From positions 1 through 9,973 of the forward strand of contig JBQTIP010000256.1 of the NCBI GenBank assembly GCA_052388025.1: a DNA stretch of 9,973 nucleotides. Direction: 5' to 3'. The DNA comes from JBQTIP01 sp052388025. Lineage in GTDB: Bacteria > Actinomycetota > UBA4738 > HRBIN12. The notes beneath the pieces were generated by a model. That model saw only the letters and a program-made list of their open reading frames with translations, had not been told where the DNA came from and made no database searches. Shown piece by piece: positions 1 to 6,128 of this stretch (position 1 is its first letter; each line of letters opens with the position of its first letter). Position numbers and translations under genes: made by a program.

Positions 1-1217
1 CACACCGTCGACTCGAGGCCGATGGCAAACCCGGAGAGCACCGTCGTTGCCGCGCCCGTCTCGGTCGACTCCGCGACCTCCTGGACCGGCTTGCGCTCGG
101 TTGAGGTGAAGTACTCCGTGAGATACGAGACGACGACGGCGAGCACGAGGCCGCCGATGACGGCCCAAAAGAAGTCCCACTCGCCCTCGGCGTAGGTGGC
201 GGTGACGATGGCCGTTCCCCCGGCGGCGAGGAGGGCCGACACGACGAACCCCTGCTGGATCGGTCGCATCGTGGCCGAGGTGGCGTCCTTGGCGGCTCGC
301 ACGAAGTAGACGCCCACGATCGAGGCGATGACGCCGACGGCCCGGACTGCGAGCGGGAAGATCACACCGATCACCCCGGGAAGACCGATCGACTTCGCGG
401 CAGCCTCGCCCAGGATCATCGACGCGACCAGCGTGACCTCGTACGACTCGAAGAGGTCGGCGGCCATGCCGGCGCAGTCGCCCACGTTGTCGCCCACGGT
501 GTCGGCGATGGTGGCGGCGTTGCGCGGGTCGTCCTCGGGGATCCCCTGCTCGACCTTTCCCACCAGGTCCGCGCCGACATCGGCGGCCTTCGTGAAGATG
601 CCGCCGCCCACACGCATGAACATGGCCAGGAGCGCGCCGCCGAACCCGAAGCCGACCAGCACGGTGGTGGCGTCCGCCCTGTAGATCAGCAGGATCACGG
701 TGGCGCCGAACAGGCCCAGGCCGACCGTGAACATCCCGGCCACGCCGCCGGTTCGAAAGGCGATGCGGAGCGCGCGCCGCAGGCCCGATCCGCGGGCCGC
801 GTTGGCCACCCGCACGTTCCCCCGCACGGCGAGCCACATGCCGGCGAATCCAGTGGTTGCCGAGAAGCCGGCCCCCAGGATGAACGCGATCGAGCGGCCG
901 AGCCGGAGGGAAAGCTCGCTGTGCCCCGCGTTCTCCGGGGTGGGGAGCACGAAGAAGATCGCGACCGTAAGGATCGCGAGGAAGATCCCGACCGTGCGGA
1001 ACTGCCGGTTGAGGTACGCGCGGCTCCCCTCCTGGATCGCCCGCGCGATCTCTTTCATCGTCTCGGTGCCTTCGGGCGCGGCGAGGACCTCGCGGCGCAG
1101 GTAGTAGGCGAACAGCAGCGCGCCTACGGAGATGGCGAGGATCACCCATAGGGCGTTGGTCTCGAATGACCGGAAGACGGCCTCGATCGGCCCGCCTTCC
1201 TGGGCCAGGACGTGCAT
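1..1217 (-). CDS. hppA: Membrane-bound, ion-pumping pyrophosphatase (V-type H+/Na+-PPase), N-terminal part, cut by the left edge
   Basis: An integral membrane pyrophosphatase that couples PPi hydrolysis to export of H+ or Na+. The 405 residues visible here are the N-terminal half or slightly more of a family usually near 700-800 residues; the stop lies outside the window. The catalytic signature DVGADLVGK is at residues 213-221, followed by VEQGIPEDDPRN (222-233). The VGDNVGDCAGMAADLFESY block (241-259) carries the Asp residues that bind Mg-PPi. Hydrophobic helices surround these motifs. The start is ATG at 1217, with AGGAGG five bases upstream (1223-1228), so it is well supported. The Ala/Lys position that separates K+-dependent from K+-independent enzymes, and the second catalytic Asp/Lys cluster, are not in the window. 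Subclass and pumped ion therefore cannot be called. nhaA lies upstream on the same strand, suggesting a shared role in ion homeostasis. Family assignment is near certain. Confidence 0.95.
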   Translation of the reverse strand, partial: MHVLAQEGGPIEAVFRSFETNALWVILAISVGALLFAYYLRREVLAAPEGTETMKEIARAIQEGSRAYLNRQFRTVGIFLAILTVAIFFVLPTPENAGHSELSLRLGRSIAFILGAGFSATTGFAGMWLAVRGNVRVANAARGSGLRRALRIAFRTGGVAGMFTVGLGLFGATVILLIYRADATTVLVGFGFGGALLAMFMRVGGGIFTKAADVGADLVGKVEQGIPEDDPRNAATIADTVGDNVGDCAGMAADLFESYEVTLVASMILGEAAAKSIGLPGVIGVIFPLAVRAVGVIASIVGVYFVRAAKDATSATMRPIQQGFVVSALLAAGGTAIVTATYAEGEWDFFWAVIGGLVLAVVVSYLTEYFTSTERKPVQEVAESTETGAATTVLSGFAIGLESTV

Positions 1218-1275
1218 GGAACCTCCTCGTTCTAACGGCAGGAAGAAAGAGTCTGTCGTGCGCGGAACGCCGGGG

Positions 1276-1281
1276 ATTATA
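1276..1281 (-). promoter_or_regulatory. Candidate -10 element for hppA
   Basis: A perfect TATAAT on the minus strand, 58 bases before the hppA ATG, in a 97-base gap (1218-1314) of otherwise GC-rich sequence. Transcription would start near 1269, giving a leader of about 50 bases that contains the AGGAGG site. No good -35 box is visible 16-18 bases upstream, where the sequence is only G and C. A weak -35 is tolerated at many actinobacterial promoters. Nothing else is recognisable in this gap. Confidence 0.4.
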
Positions 1282-1314
1282 GGTGGAACACTCGCGGCCC
1301 GGCCGGGGCGGGTC

Positions 1315-1449
1315 TCAGGAGTCGGCGAGCTCCTCGCCGACGATCTCCTCGCCGATGGCCTCCGCCTCCGAGACGCCTCGAGGCCGCCCTGCTCGCACCC
1401 AGAGCCGGAGAAGGAGTCCGGCGATCACTGCGTTCGCGACGAGCGACAC
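1315..1449 (-). CDS. Possible 44-residue single-pass membrane microprotein
   Basis: A short open frame starting GTG at 1449 and ending TGA at 1315-1317, lying 20 bases after the nhaA stop and before hppA. The product begins with a hydrophobic stretch (VSLVANAVIAGLLLRLWV, residues 1-18). A basic patch follows (RAGRPR, 19-24), then an acidic tail with EEIVGEELADS at residues 34-44. Hydrophobic helix, positive cytoplasmic collar and acidic tail are what one expects of a real small membrane protein. There is no clear Shine-Dalgarno site, so expression would have to rely on reinitiation after nhaA. I do not recognise the family and assign no function. It could equally be a chance frame in GC-rich spacer; conservation in relatives would decide. 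Confidence 0.35.
   Translation of the reverse strand: MSLVANAVIAGLLLRLWVRAGRPRGVSEAEAIGEEIVGEELADS
1321..1341. repeat. Perfect 9-bp inverted repeat (hairpin)
   Basis: Arms GTCGGCGAG (1321-1329) and CTCGCCGAC (1333-1341) are exact reverse complements around a 3-base loop. As RNA on the minus strand this is a very stable hairpin between nhaA and hppA. It falls within the last codons of the short frame at 1315-1449. No T-run follows, so it is not a standard intrinsic terminator. It could attenuate read-through from nhaA, protect a 3' end, or be a by-product of the repeated Glu-Glu/Gly/Ala coding there. Confidence 0.5.
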
Positions 1450-1469
1450 GAGCGGGTATCCGCGGCAGT

Positions 1470-2858
1470 TTACTCAGGTTCGCCGTCGCTACCAAGAGCG
1501 GCGCTGGACCTTGCCCTCGAGAGCAGCGCGAACCCCAACGCTCCGGCGAGGAGCGCGGCCACCAGGATGCCGATCTTCGCGACACCTAGGATGGCCTCAT
1601 CGGCGAACGCCAGCTCCGCTACGAAGAACGACACCGTGAACGGGATCCCCGCGGCCGCCCCCACGCCGACGATGTGCGTCCAGCCCGCGCCGGCCGGGAG
1701 CCGCGTCAGCCGGAGGCGAACGACGATGGCCACGGCGAGCGCTATCCCCAGCGTCTTCCCCACCATGCGGGCGATCACGATGCCGATCGCCACCCTGCTG
1801 CTCGCGGCATCGGACAGGGCCGACGCCGACAGCTGTACGCCAGCGTTGGCGAGCACGAAGATTGGGGCGATCAGGAAGCTCGTCCAAGGGTGCAACGCGG
1901 CCTCCACCCGAGCGAGCGGCGAGACCGCCTCCCGTGAGAGCTCGGTGAGGTGAAGCCAATGGTGCGCGTCGACGTCCGGCGGATACGGGTCGTCCACCGT
2001 CTCGTCGGCGACCCGATGCGCTTCCTCGCTCACGGCCCTAGGACGCTGGAACGGCTCGGCCGGAGTGAGGAACGCCATGATCACGCCGGCGGTCACGGCC
2101 GTCACCCCCGAGGCGTGGAGTGCAAGCCACAGCCCGACGCCGAGGGTGACGTAGACGGCGCTCGCACGGATGTGGATGCGCTCGGCTCCGAGGACCACGG
2201 CGACGAGTGCTGCCGCAACGGCGAGCGCGCCCCATTCCAGGCCTCCGGAGTAGAACAGCGCCATCACGACGAGGCTGAGCAGGTCGTCGACGATCGCCAG
2301 CGCCAGGACGAAGACCTTGAGACCTGGGGGAGCGCCCGGAGCGGCCAGTGCCAGGATCCCAAGGGTGAACACGATGTCGCTCGGCATGACGATCCCCCAC
2401 CCTCGTGGGCCCTCGCCGCCGAGGTCGATCACGAGGTAGATGGCCGCGGGAAGCAGCATGCCTCCGAGCGCCGCAATAACCGGGAGCATGGCCGCTCGCC
2501 GGTCCCGCAACTCTCCCGTAAGGAGCTCGCGCTTGATCTCCAGCCCGACGACCAAGAAGAAGAGCGCCATTAGGCCGTCGTTCACCCATTGCCGGAGGTC
2601 CTCCGAGACGGCCCAGCGCCCGACACGCACCGAGAGCACCGTGCGCCAGAGATCCTCGTAGGACTCTCGCCACGGCGAGTTCGCCCAGCCGAGGGCGACC
2701 ACGGCAGCCAGGAGCAGCAGCGCGCTCCCCGCCGCTTCGGTCTCGAGGAAGGACTGGAGAGGGCGAAGCACCCGTCGCGGGACGGGCCGATCGGAGCGGG
2801 ACCAGGAGAACCGGATGCGGTCGGGTGGCTCGGTGCCCTGGGAGCCGGGACGGGCCAT
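1470..2858 (-). CDS. nhaA: Na+/H+ antiporter NhaA
   Basis: A polytopic inner-membrane antiporter that exchanges Na+ (or Li+) for H+ for pH and sodium homeostasis. The 462 residues include about 35-40 extra hydrophilic N-terminal residues relative to E. coli NhaA, and a longer acidic loop at about 272-318. Landmarks are FFLVVGLEIKRELLTGELRD (100-119), the MPSDIVFTLG segment (158-167) and VDDLLSLVVMALFY (190-203). Downstream come HPWTSFLIAPIFVLANAG (323-340), VGKTLGI (366-372) and IPFTVSFFVAELAF (405-418). D161, D191, D192 and K368 align with the functional D133, D163, D164 and K300 of E. coli. The Thr before D133 is Ser here. The start ATG at 2858 follows a GAGGTG-type site about 6 bases upstream. 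It is the promoter-proximal gene of the minus-strand group leading to hppA. Confidence 0.96.
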   Translation of the reverse strand: MARPGSQGTEPPDRIRFSWSRSDRPVPRRVLRPLQSFLETEAAGSALLLLAAVVALGWANSPWRESYEDLWRTVLSVRVGRWAVSEDLRQWVNDGLMALFFLVVGLEIKRELLTGELRDRRAAMLPVIAALGGMLLPAAIYLVIDLGGEGPRGWGIVMPSDIVFTLGILALAAPGAPPGLKVFVLALAIVDDLLSLVVMALFYSGGLEWGALAVAAALVAVVLGAERIHIRASAVYVTLGVGLWLALHASGVTAVTAGVIMAFLTPAEPFQRPRAVSEEAHRVADETVDDPYPPDVDAHHWLHLTELSREAVSPLARVEAALHPWTSFLIAPIFVLANAGVQLSASALSDAASSRVAIGIVIARMVGKTLGIALAVAIVVRLRLTRLPAGAGWTHIVGVGAAAGIPFTVSFFVAELAFADEAILGVAKIGILVAALLAGALGFALLSRARSSAALGSDGEPE

Positions 2859-2909
2859 GCTTCACCTCGTGCCGACCAGGCTTCCCGGCTCGCCTCTCGT
2901 TCCAGGCCG

Positions 2910-2915
2910 ATACTA
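2910..2915 (-). promoter_or_regulatory. Candidate -10 element for nhaA
   Basis: TAGTAT on the minus strand matches the TAnnnT -10 pattern. It is the only such match seen in the GC-rich leader upstream of nhaA. Transcription would begin near 2903, leaving a leader of about 45 bases with the nhaA ribosome site. The -35 region is not convincing. The region 2859-2985 is a divergent intergenic segment shared with the plus-strand gene. Confidence 0.3.
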
Positions 2916-2947
2916 CCCCGCTCCCGGCCGCCGCAGACGCTCTTGGG

Positions 2948-2976
2948 TTGCGGTTCCCTCGGCCCCTCGGTACCCT
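2948..2976 (+). promoter_or_regulatory. Candidate promoter TTGCGG-17-TACCCT for the membrane protein/LCP unit
   Basis: A -35-like TTGCGG (2948-2953), an exactly 17-base spacer and a TACCCT -10 (2971-2976). This fits actinobacterial housekeeping promoters (TTGnnn / TAnnnT). The predicted start is near 2983, only about 3 bases before the TTG chosen as translation start at 2986. The message would be almost leaderless. Confidence 0.45.
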
Positions 2977-2985
2977 TCGGGCGTT

Positions 2986-3687
2986 TTGTCAGAAGGAAGG
3001 CATCGCGCCACCCCCCAAAGACTCCACCCCGCGGTCATCGTAGCCGCCGTAGTCGTCGTCGCCGGGCTCGGCGTGGGCGCGTTCCTCCTGCTTCGCGACG
3101 GGGCGGACGGCAGCGGCGGATTCTTCGGAGGCGGCCCGGACAACACGATCCCCGAGTTCGACTTCACGGTAGGCCAGGCGACCGCGATCTCGACCACCAA
3201 CCCGGAGTCGAAGGAGCTCGCCGCCGCCGCGGAGACCGCGGCCGACCAGGTCGTCGAGCCGATGACCGCCCTCTATGTCGAGGCCTTCCTCGATCCGGCG
3301 AACTGGCGCGAGGGAACCTACGACGAGGTGTGGGCGCTGTTCGAGAAAGAGGCAGCGACGAGCGCGCAGGAGGACATGGAGATCCTCACGCTCGGAACCC
3401 AGGCCATCGACGCCTACGAGAAGGTGGAGCCCGTGAAGGGCAAGCTCTCCTTCCGGGTGCTACTGGACGACGAGGGCAATCCCGCGACCATCGTGGTCGT
3501 CGTGAGGTTCGTCGCTAACGCCGAGGCGGAAGGCGGCGACGTGATCGCGATCGTCTCCACCGGCCAGTACTTCCTCAGGGACACCGGCGACGGGTGGAAG
3601 GTCTACTCGTACGACATCACGCGAGAGGATCACGCGAAGGCGCCGAGTCCCGCGCCGGCGGCGAGCCCGTCGGAGGTGGCATCGTGA
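2986..3687 (+). CDS. Single-pass membrane-anchored protein with an extracytoplasmic NTF2-like domain (unassigned family)
   Basis: A 233-residue protein from the TTG at 2986. Residues 1-14 are short and basic, and one transmembrane helix spans about 16-36 (AVIVAAVVVVAGLGVGAFLLL). A Gly/Asp-rich linker covers about 38-55, and a folded domain about 75-212. A Pro/Ala/Ser tail (219-233) follows. The domain ends in a GQYFLRDTGDGWKVYSYD strand pair (193-210), typical of NTF2/SnoaL-like or Mce-associated folds; this assignment is by resemblance only. The basic N-terminus predicts the domain lies outside the membrane. The start is uncertain. ATGs at 2815 and 2857 are in frame but would run back into nhaA and add an implausible Arg/Pro-rich leader. 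A GAAGGAAGG stretch at 2991-2999 has no start codon after it. The stop overlaps the LCP start (GTGA), so the two proteins probably act together at the cell envelope. Confidence 0.7.
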   Translation: MSEGRHRATPQRLHPAVIVAAVVVVAGLGVGAFLLLRDGADGSGGFFGGGPDNTIPEFDFTVGQATAISTTNPESKELAAAAETAADQVVEPMTALYVEAFLDPANWREGTYDEVWALFEKEAATSAQEDMEILTLGTQAIDAYEKVEPVKGKLSFRVLLDDEGNPATIVVVVRFVANAEAEGGDVIAIVSTGQYFLRDTGDGWKVYSYDITREDHAKAPSPAPAASPSEVAS

Positions 3688-4637
3688 TCCGCGCACGCCA
3701 TGGCCTCCTAGCCGCCGCCCTCCTCGCGTGGATCGCCGGCTCGACGGTGGGGACAGTCTTCAGCGCGCCGGACGCGGGCGCCGTGCCCTTCCTGGAGATC
3801 GGGGAGGCCCACGCGGGCTTCACGCCGGCGCTCGACGGGACCGAGCCCATCTTCATCCTCTTCATCGGGAGCGACGCCCGAACCCAGATCGGGGAGGACA
3901 TCGCCGAGCAGCGCACGGATTCGATCCACCTGGTAGGCATCAACCCGGCCAAGCACAAGGCGTCGATCCTCGGCTTCCCCCGCGACTCCTGGGTGGAGAT
4001 CCCAGACTTCGGCACGAACAAGATCAACACGGCCATGGTCTTGGGCGGACCCGAGCTCGCCGTGGCGACCGTGGAGAACCTGACCGGCATCACGATCGAC
4101 TACTGGGCGCTCGCGTCGTTCGAGGGCCTGACGACCATGGTCGACGACGTCGGCGGGCTCGTCATCGACGTGCCGTTCGAGATGCAAGACTCCTTCTCCG
4201 GCTCGGACTTCTCCCCCGGCGTTCAGCGCCTTTCCGGGCACGAGACGCTCGCGTTCTCCCGCGACCGCCACAGCATCTCGGCCGGCGACTTCGGCCGCTC
4301 CGAGAATCAGGGCCGCGTGTTCCTCGCCGCGCTCGCCCAGTTTCGCAAGGAGTTCACGAAGGATCCGAGCAGGATGCTCGTCTGGCTGGGGGCCGGACTG
4401 CGCAACATCCGGACCGACCTGTCCCTGCAGGAGGTTCTCGACCTCGCCTTCACCGCGTACGGGATACGCGCCAAGAACGTGGACAACATGGTGGTACCGG
4501 GAGGGACCGGCAGCTCGGGAACGGTGAGCGTGGTCTACATCTCGAGCGAGGCGGATGCGATCTACCGGGACATGGCCAAGGACGGCCTCGTCCAGCCGAG
4601 AAACGTCCCCCCGAGCCCGACTGAGCAGGAGACCTGA
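3684..4637 (+). CDS. LCP (LytR-CpsA-Psr) family cell-wall glycopolymer ligase
   Basis: LCP enzymes act outside the membrane. They move lipid-linked glycopolymers such as teichoic acids, arabinogalactan or capsule onto peptidoglycan. The 317-residue protein has an N-terminal membrane helix or uncleaved signal (about 7-24) and then a full LCP domain. Motifs are ILFIGSDAR (58-66), RTDSIHLVGI (77-86), GFPRDSWVEIP (97-107) and TNKINTAMVLGG (111-122). VDDVGGLVIDVP (153-164) follows, then AFSRDRH (190-196) and GDFGRSENQ (201-209). The Arg and Asp residues in these blocks correspond to the pyrophosphate and metal-binding residues of the family. GTG at 3684 is chosen because GGAGG lies 7 bases upstream and it overlaps the previous TGA by two bases, indicating translational coupling. 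An in-frame ATG at 3594 would add a non-hydrophobic, Arg-rich leader inside the previous gene. There is no C-terminal LytR_C domain. The glycopolymer substrate cannot be told from sequence. Confidence 0.93.
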   Translation: MIRARHGLLAAALLAWIAGSTVGTVFSAPDAGAVPFLEIGEAHAGFTPALDGTEPIFILFIGSDARTQIGEDIAEQRTDSIHLVGINPAKHKASILGFPRDSWVEIPDFGTNKINTAMVLGGPELAVATVENLTGITIDYWALASFEGLTTMVDDVGGLVIDVPFEMQDSFSGSDFSPGVQRLSGHETLAFSRDRHSISAGDFGRSENQGRVFLAALAQFRKEFTKDPSRMLVWLGAGLRNIRTDLSLQEVLDLAFTAYGIRAKNVDNMVVPGGTGSSGTVSVVYISSEADAIYRDMAKDGLVQPRNVPPSPTEQET

Positions 4638-4659
4638 GCGCTCCCGCGTCCGGGCGCTC
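4636..4659 (+). terminator. Hairpin at the end of the LCP gene, possible terminator
   Basis: Arms GAGCGCTC (4636-4643) and GGGCGCTC (4652-4659) form an 8-bp stem, with one G-U pair, around an 8-base loop. The stem starts inside the LCP stop codon. No U-tract follows (next bases TGCTAAG), so it is not a classical intrinsic terminator. In high-GC bacteria such stems can still terminate or stabilise 3' ends. It would separate LCP transcription from the riboswitch-controlled gene. Confidence 0.35.
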
Positions 4660-4668
4660 TGCTAAGCT
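4660..4668 (+). promoter_or_regulatory. Extended -10 element upstream of the riboswitch
   Basis: TGC followed by TAAGCT matches the extended -10 pattern TGn-TAnnnT. Transcription would start near 4675, right where the riboswitch P1 helix begins (4677). That positional agreement is the main support. No -35 box is recognisable; the -35 region lies in the LCP 3' hairpin. Confidence 0.45.
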
Positions 4669-4676
4669 CGCCTCGC

Positions 4677-4770
4677 TCGAAGGGGAGTAGTCCGCAAGCG
4701 GGCTCGCCGTCATCACGGCCGCGCGACGCGGCCCGGGGGCCCCTCGCCGCGGCGAGGACGAGACCATCGG
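4677..4770 (+). promoter_or_regulatory. yybP-ykoY (manganese-sensing) riboswitch aptamer
   Basis: The 160-base gap before the antiporter gene carries the hallmarks of the yybP-ykoY motif. These are GGGGAGTAG at 4682-4690, CGTCATCA at 4708-4715 and GAGACC at 4760-4765. The outer helix P1 pairs TCGAAGG (4677-4683) with CCATCGG (4764-4770), with one A-A mismatch and one G-U pair. Inner hairpins are CCGC/GCGG (4692-4701), GGCCGCG/CGCGGCC (4717-4733, exact 7 bp) and a 16-base palindrome at 4742-4757. Known members bind Mn2+ and switch on Mn exporters such as mntP, or related transporters. Immediate placement before a cation antiporter fits. I call it from conserved bases, order and spacing; a covariance-model search was not run. 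Confidence 0.85.
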
Positions 4771-4797
4771 CGTGGGTACAACAGGCTCGGAGGCTTA
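4771..4797 (+). promoter_or_regulatory. Probable riboswitch expression platform and ribosome-binding site
   Basis: Between aptamer and start codon lie 27 bases containing GGAGG (4789-4793), four bases before the GTG at 4798. There is no terminator stem with a U-run here, so control is more likely at translation initiation than by attenuation. GAGGC (4790-4794), covering the ribosome site, is exactly complementary to GCCTC at 4670-4674 just upstream of P1. That pairing is only possible if the transcript starts before about 4670. Confidence 0.4.
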
Positions 4798-6111
4798 GTG
4801 ACCACGCTGAAGGAAGACCTGAGAGACATCCACCCGAGGCGCCAACGGCTGTCGCTGTTGCTCGCCGTGGGCATCACGGTCCCCGGCATCGTCCTGCGGC
4901 TGGCGAACCCGGATCTGCCGGACCCGCTCCTGGCCCTCCTGTTCGGCTTGGCCATCGTCGGCGCCGCGTTCCTCCTGTCGTGGGCAGCCGAGGTGGCGCA
5001 GCTCGACATCTCGGCGGGCCTGGCGATCGCGGTGCTGGCGTTCATCGCCGTGCTGCCCGAGTACGCGGTCGACCTCGTCTTCGCGTGGAAGGGTGGGAAC
5101 GCCGTCCAGCAGTTCGGCGAGGTCTGCAAGGCACCGGGCGTCCTTCAGGAGTCGAATTGCTCGCTGGCCCTCGCCAACATGACCGGCGCGAACCGGCTCC
5201 TGATCGGCGTGGGCTGGCCGATGATCGTCTTCATCGCCTGGTACCGGTTCCGCAAGCGCGGGACGAGGTCCACGGAGGTCAGGCTTGAGCGCTCGCACGC
5301 CGTCGAGGTCTCCTACCTCGCGGTGGCCACCGCCTACTCGCTGACACTCCCGCTCAGGCACTCCGTCACCCCGATCGACGCGGTCGTCCTGGTCGGGATC
5401 TTCGTCGCCTACACGATCCGGGTGTCGAGGGCGCCGGCCGAGGAGCCGCACCTGGTCGGCCCCGCCCGCTACCTGGGCACGTTCTCCACGAACCGCCGCC
5501 GGGGCGCCATCTCGGCGATGTTCCTGTTCTCAGCCGGAGTGATCCTGGCCTGCGCGGAGCCCTTCGCCGAGGCGCTTGTCGCGACCGGAGCGGAGCTCGG
5601 GGTTGACGAGTTCCTGCTGGTGCAGTGGCTCGCCCCGCTCGCCTCGGAGGCGCCGGAGCTGCTGGTCGCCGGACTCTACGCGTGGCGCCTGAACACCGAC
5701 GCCGGCCTCGGCACGCTGGTCTCCTCGAAGGTGAACCAGTGGACGCTGCTGGTCGGAACCCTGCCGATCGTGTTCGCCATCGCGTCGGGAGGGCTCCACG
5801 GCCTCCCGATCGAGGCCCGCCAGCGCGAGGAGCTGCTGCTCACGGCCGCGCAGTCCTTCTTCGCCGTCGCGGTCCTCGCGACGCTGTCGATCTCCAACCG
5901 CGAGGCCCTCGCGCTGTTCGGGCTGTTCTGGGCACAGTTCGTGATCGGGGCGCTCGTGCCGGAGTCGGCCCACGGCGTGGAACGTGTCGTGGTCTCGATC
6001 CTGTACCTGGTGCTGGGCGCGGGGATCCTTCTCCGGGATCGCGGACGTCTCCCGCGGCTGCTGCGCGACGGGTTCCGCACCTCGCACGACCGCCTGCGCC
6101 CGGGCGACTGA
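4798..6111 (+). CDS. CaCA-superfamily cation antiporter (Ca2+ or Mn2+/H+ or Na+), riboswitch-controlled
   Basis: A 437-residue polytopic membrane antiporter with the two inverted alpha repeats of the Ca2+:cation antiporter superfamily. Repeat 1 holds IAVLPEYAVDLVFAW (83-97, with acidic E88) and LANMTGANRLLIGVGWP (125-141). Repeat 2 holds WLAPLASEAPELLVAGLYAW (277-296, with E284 and E287) and GLGTLVSSKVNQWTLLVG (303-320). These correspond to the family's PE-containing and GSNxxN-type ion-binding helices. About ten hydrophobic helices are visible, with a basic loop at 150-166 and a cytoplasmic, Arg-rich C-terminus. The GTG start at 4798 has GGAGG four bases upstream. A Mn2+-type riboswitch directly precedes it, so the likely physiological role is export of excess Mn2+, perhaps alongside Ca2+. 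The ion is inferred from the riboswitch, not from the protein. An insertion with two cysteines (C110, C121) sits between the halves of repeat 1. Confidence 0.9.
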   Translation: MTTLKEDLRDIHPRRQRLSLLLAVGITVPGIVLRLANPDLPDPLLALLFGLAIVGAAFLLSWAAEVAQLDISAGLAIAVLAFIAVLPEYAVDLVFAWKGGNAVQQFGEVCKAPGVLQESNCSLALANMTGANRLLIGVGWPMIVFIAWYRFRKRGTRSTEVRLERSHAVEVSYLAVATAYSLTLPLRHSVTPIDAVVLVGIFVAYTIRVSRAPAEEPHLVGPARYLGTFSTNRRRGAISAMFLFSAGVILACAEPFAEALVATGAELGVDEFLLVQWLAPLASEAPELLVAGLYAWRLNTDAGLGTLVSSKVNQWTLLVGTLPIVFAIASGGLHGLPIEARQREELLLTAAQSFFAVAVLATLSISNREALALFGLFWAQFVIGALVPESAHGVERVVVSILYLVLGAGILLRDRGRLPRLLRDGFRTSHDRLRPGD

Positions 6112-6128
6112 GGATCGGCGAGCCCGGC

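Noticed and set aside
190..203. D191-D192-Leu-Leu variant of the NhaA double-Asp motif (protein residues) as a sign of altered ion use
   Set aside because: All four key residues (D161, D191, D192, K368) are present and hydrophobic replacement of the following Gly is a tolerated family variation, so there is no case for changed function.
1132..1953. A 273-residue open frame on the plus strand opposite nhaA and the hppA start
   Set aside because: Low-complexity Ala/Arg/Ser composition, antisense to nhaA, no ribosome site.
2815..2985. ATG starts at 2815 and 2857 for the membrane-anchored protein
   Set aside because: They would overlap the nhaA start and its leader, lie upstream of the predicted promoter and add a disordered Arg/Pro-rich leader before the transmembrane helix.
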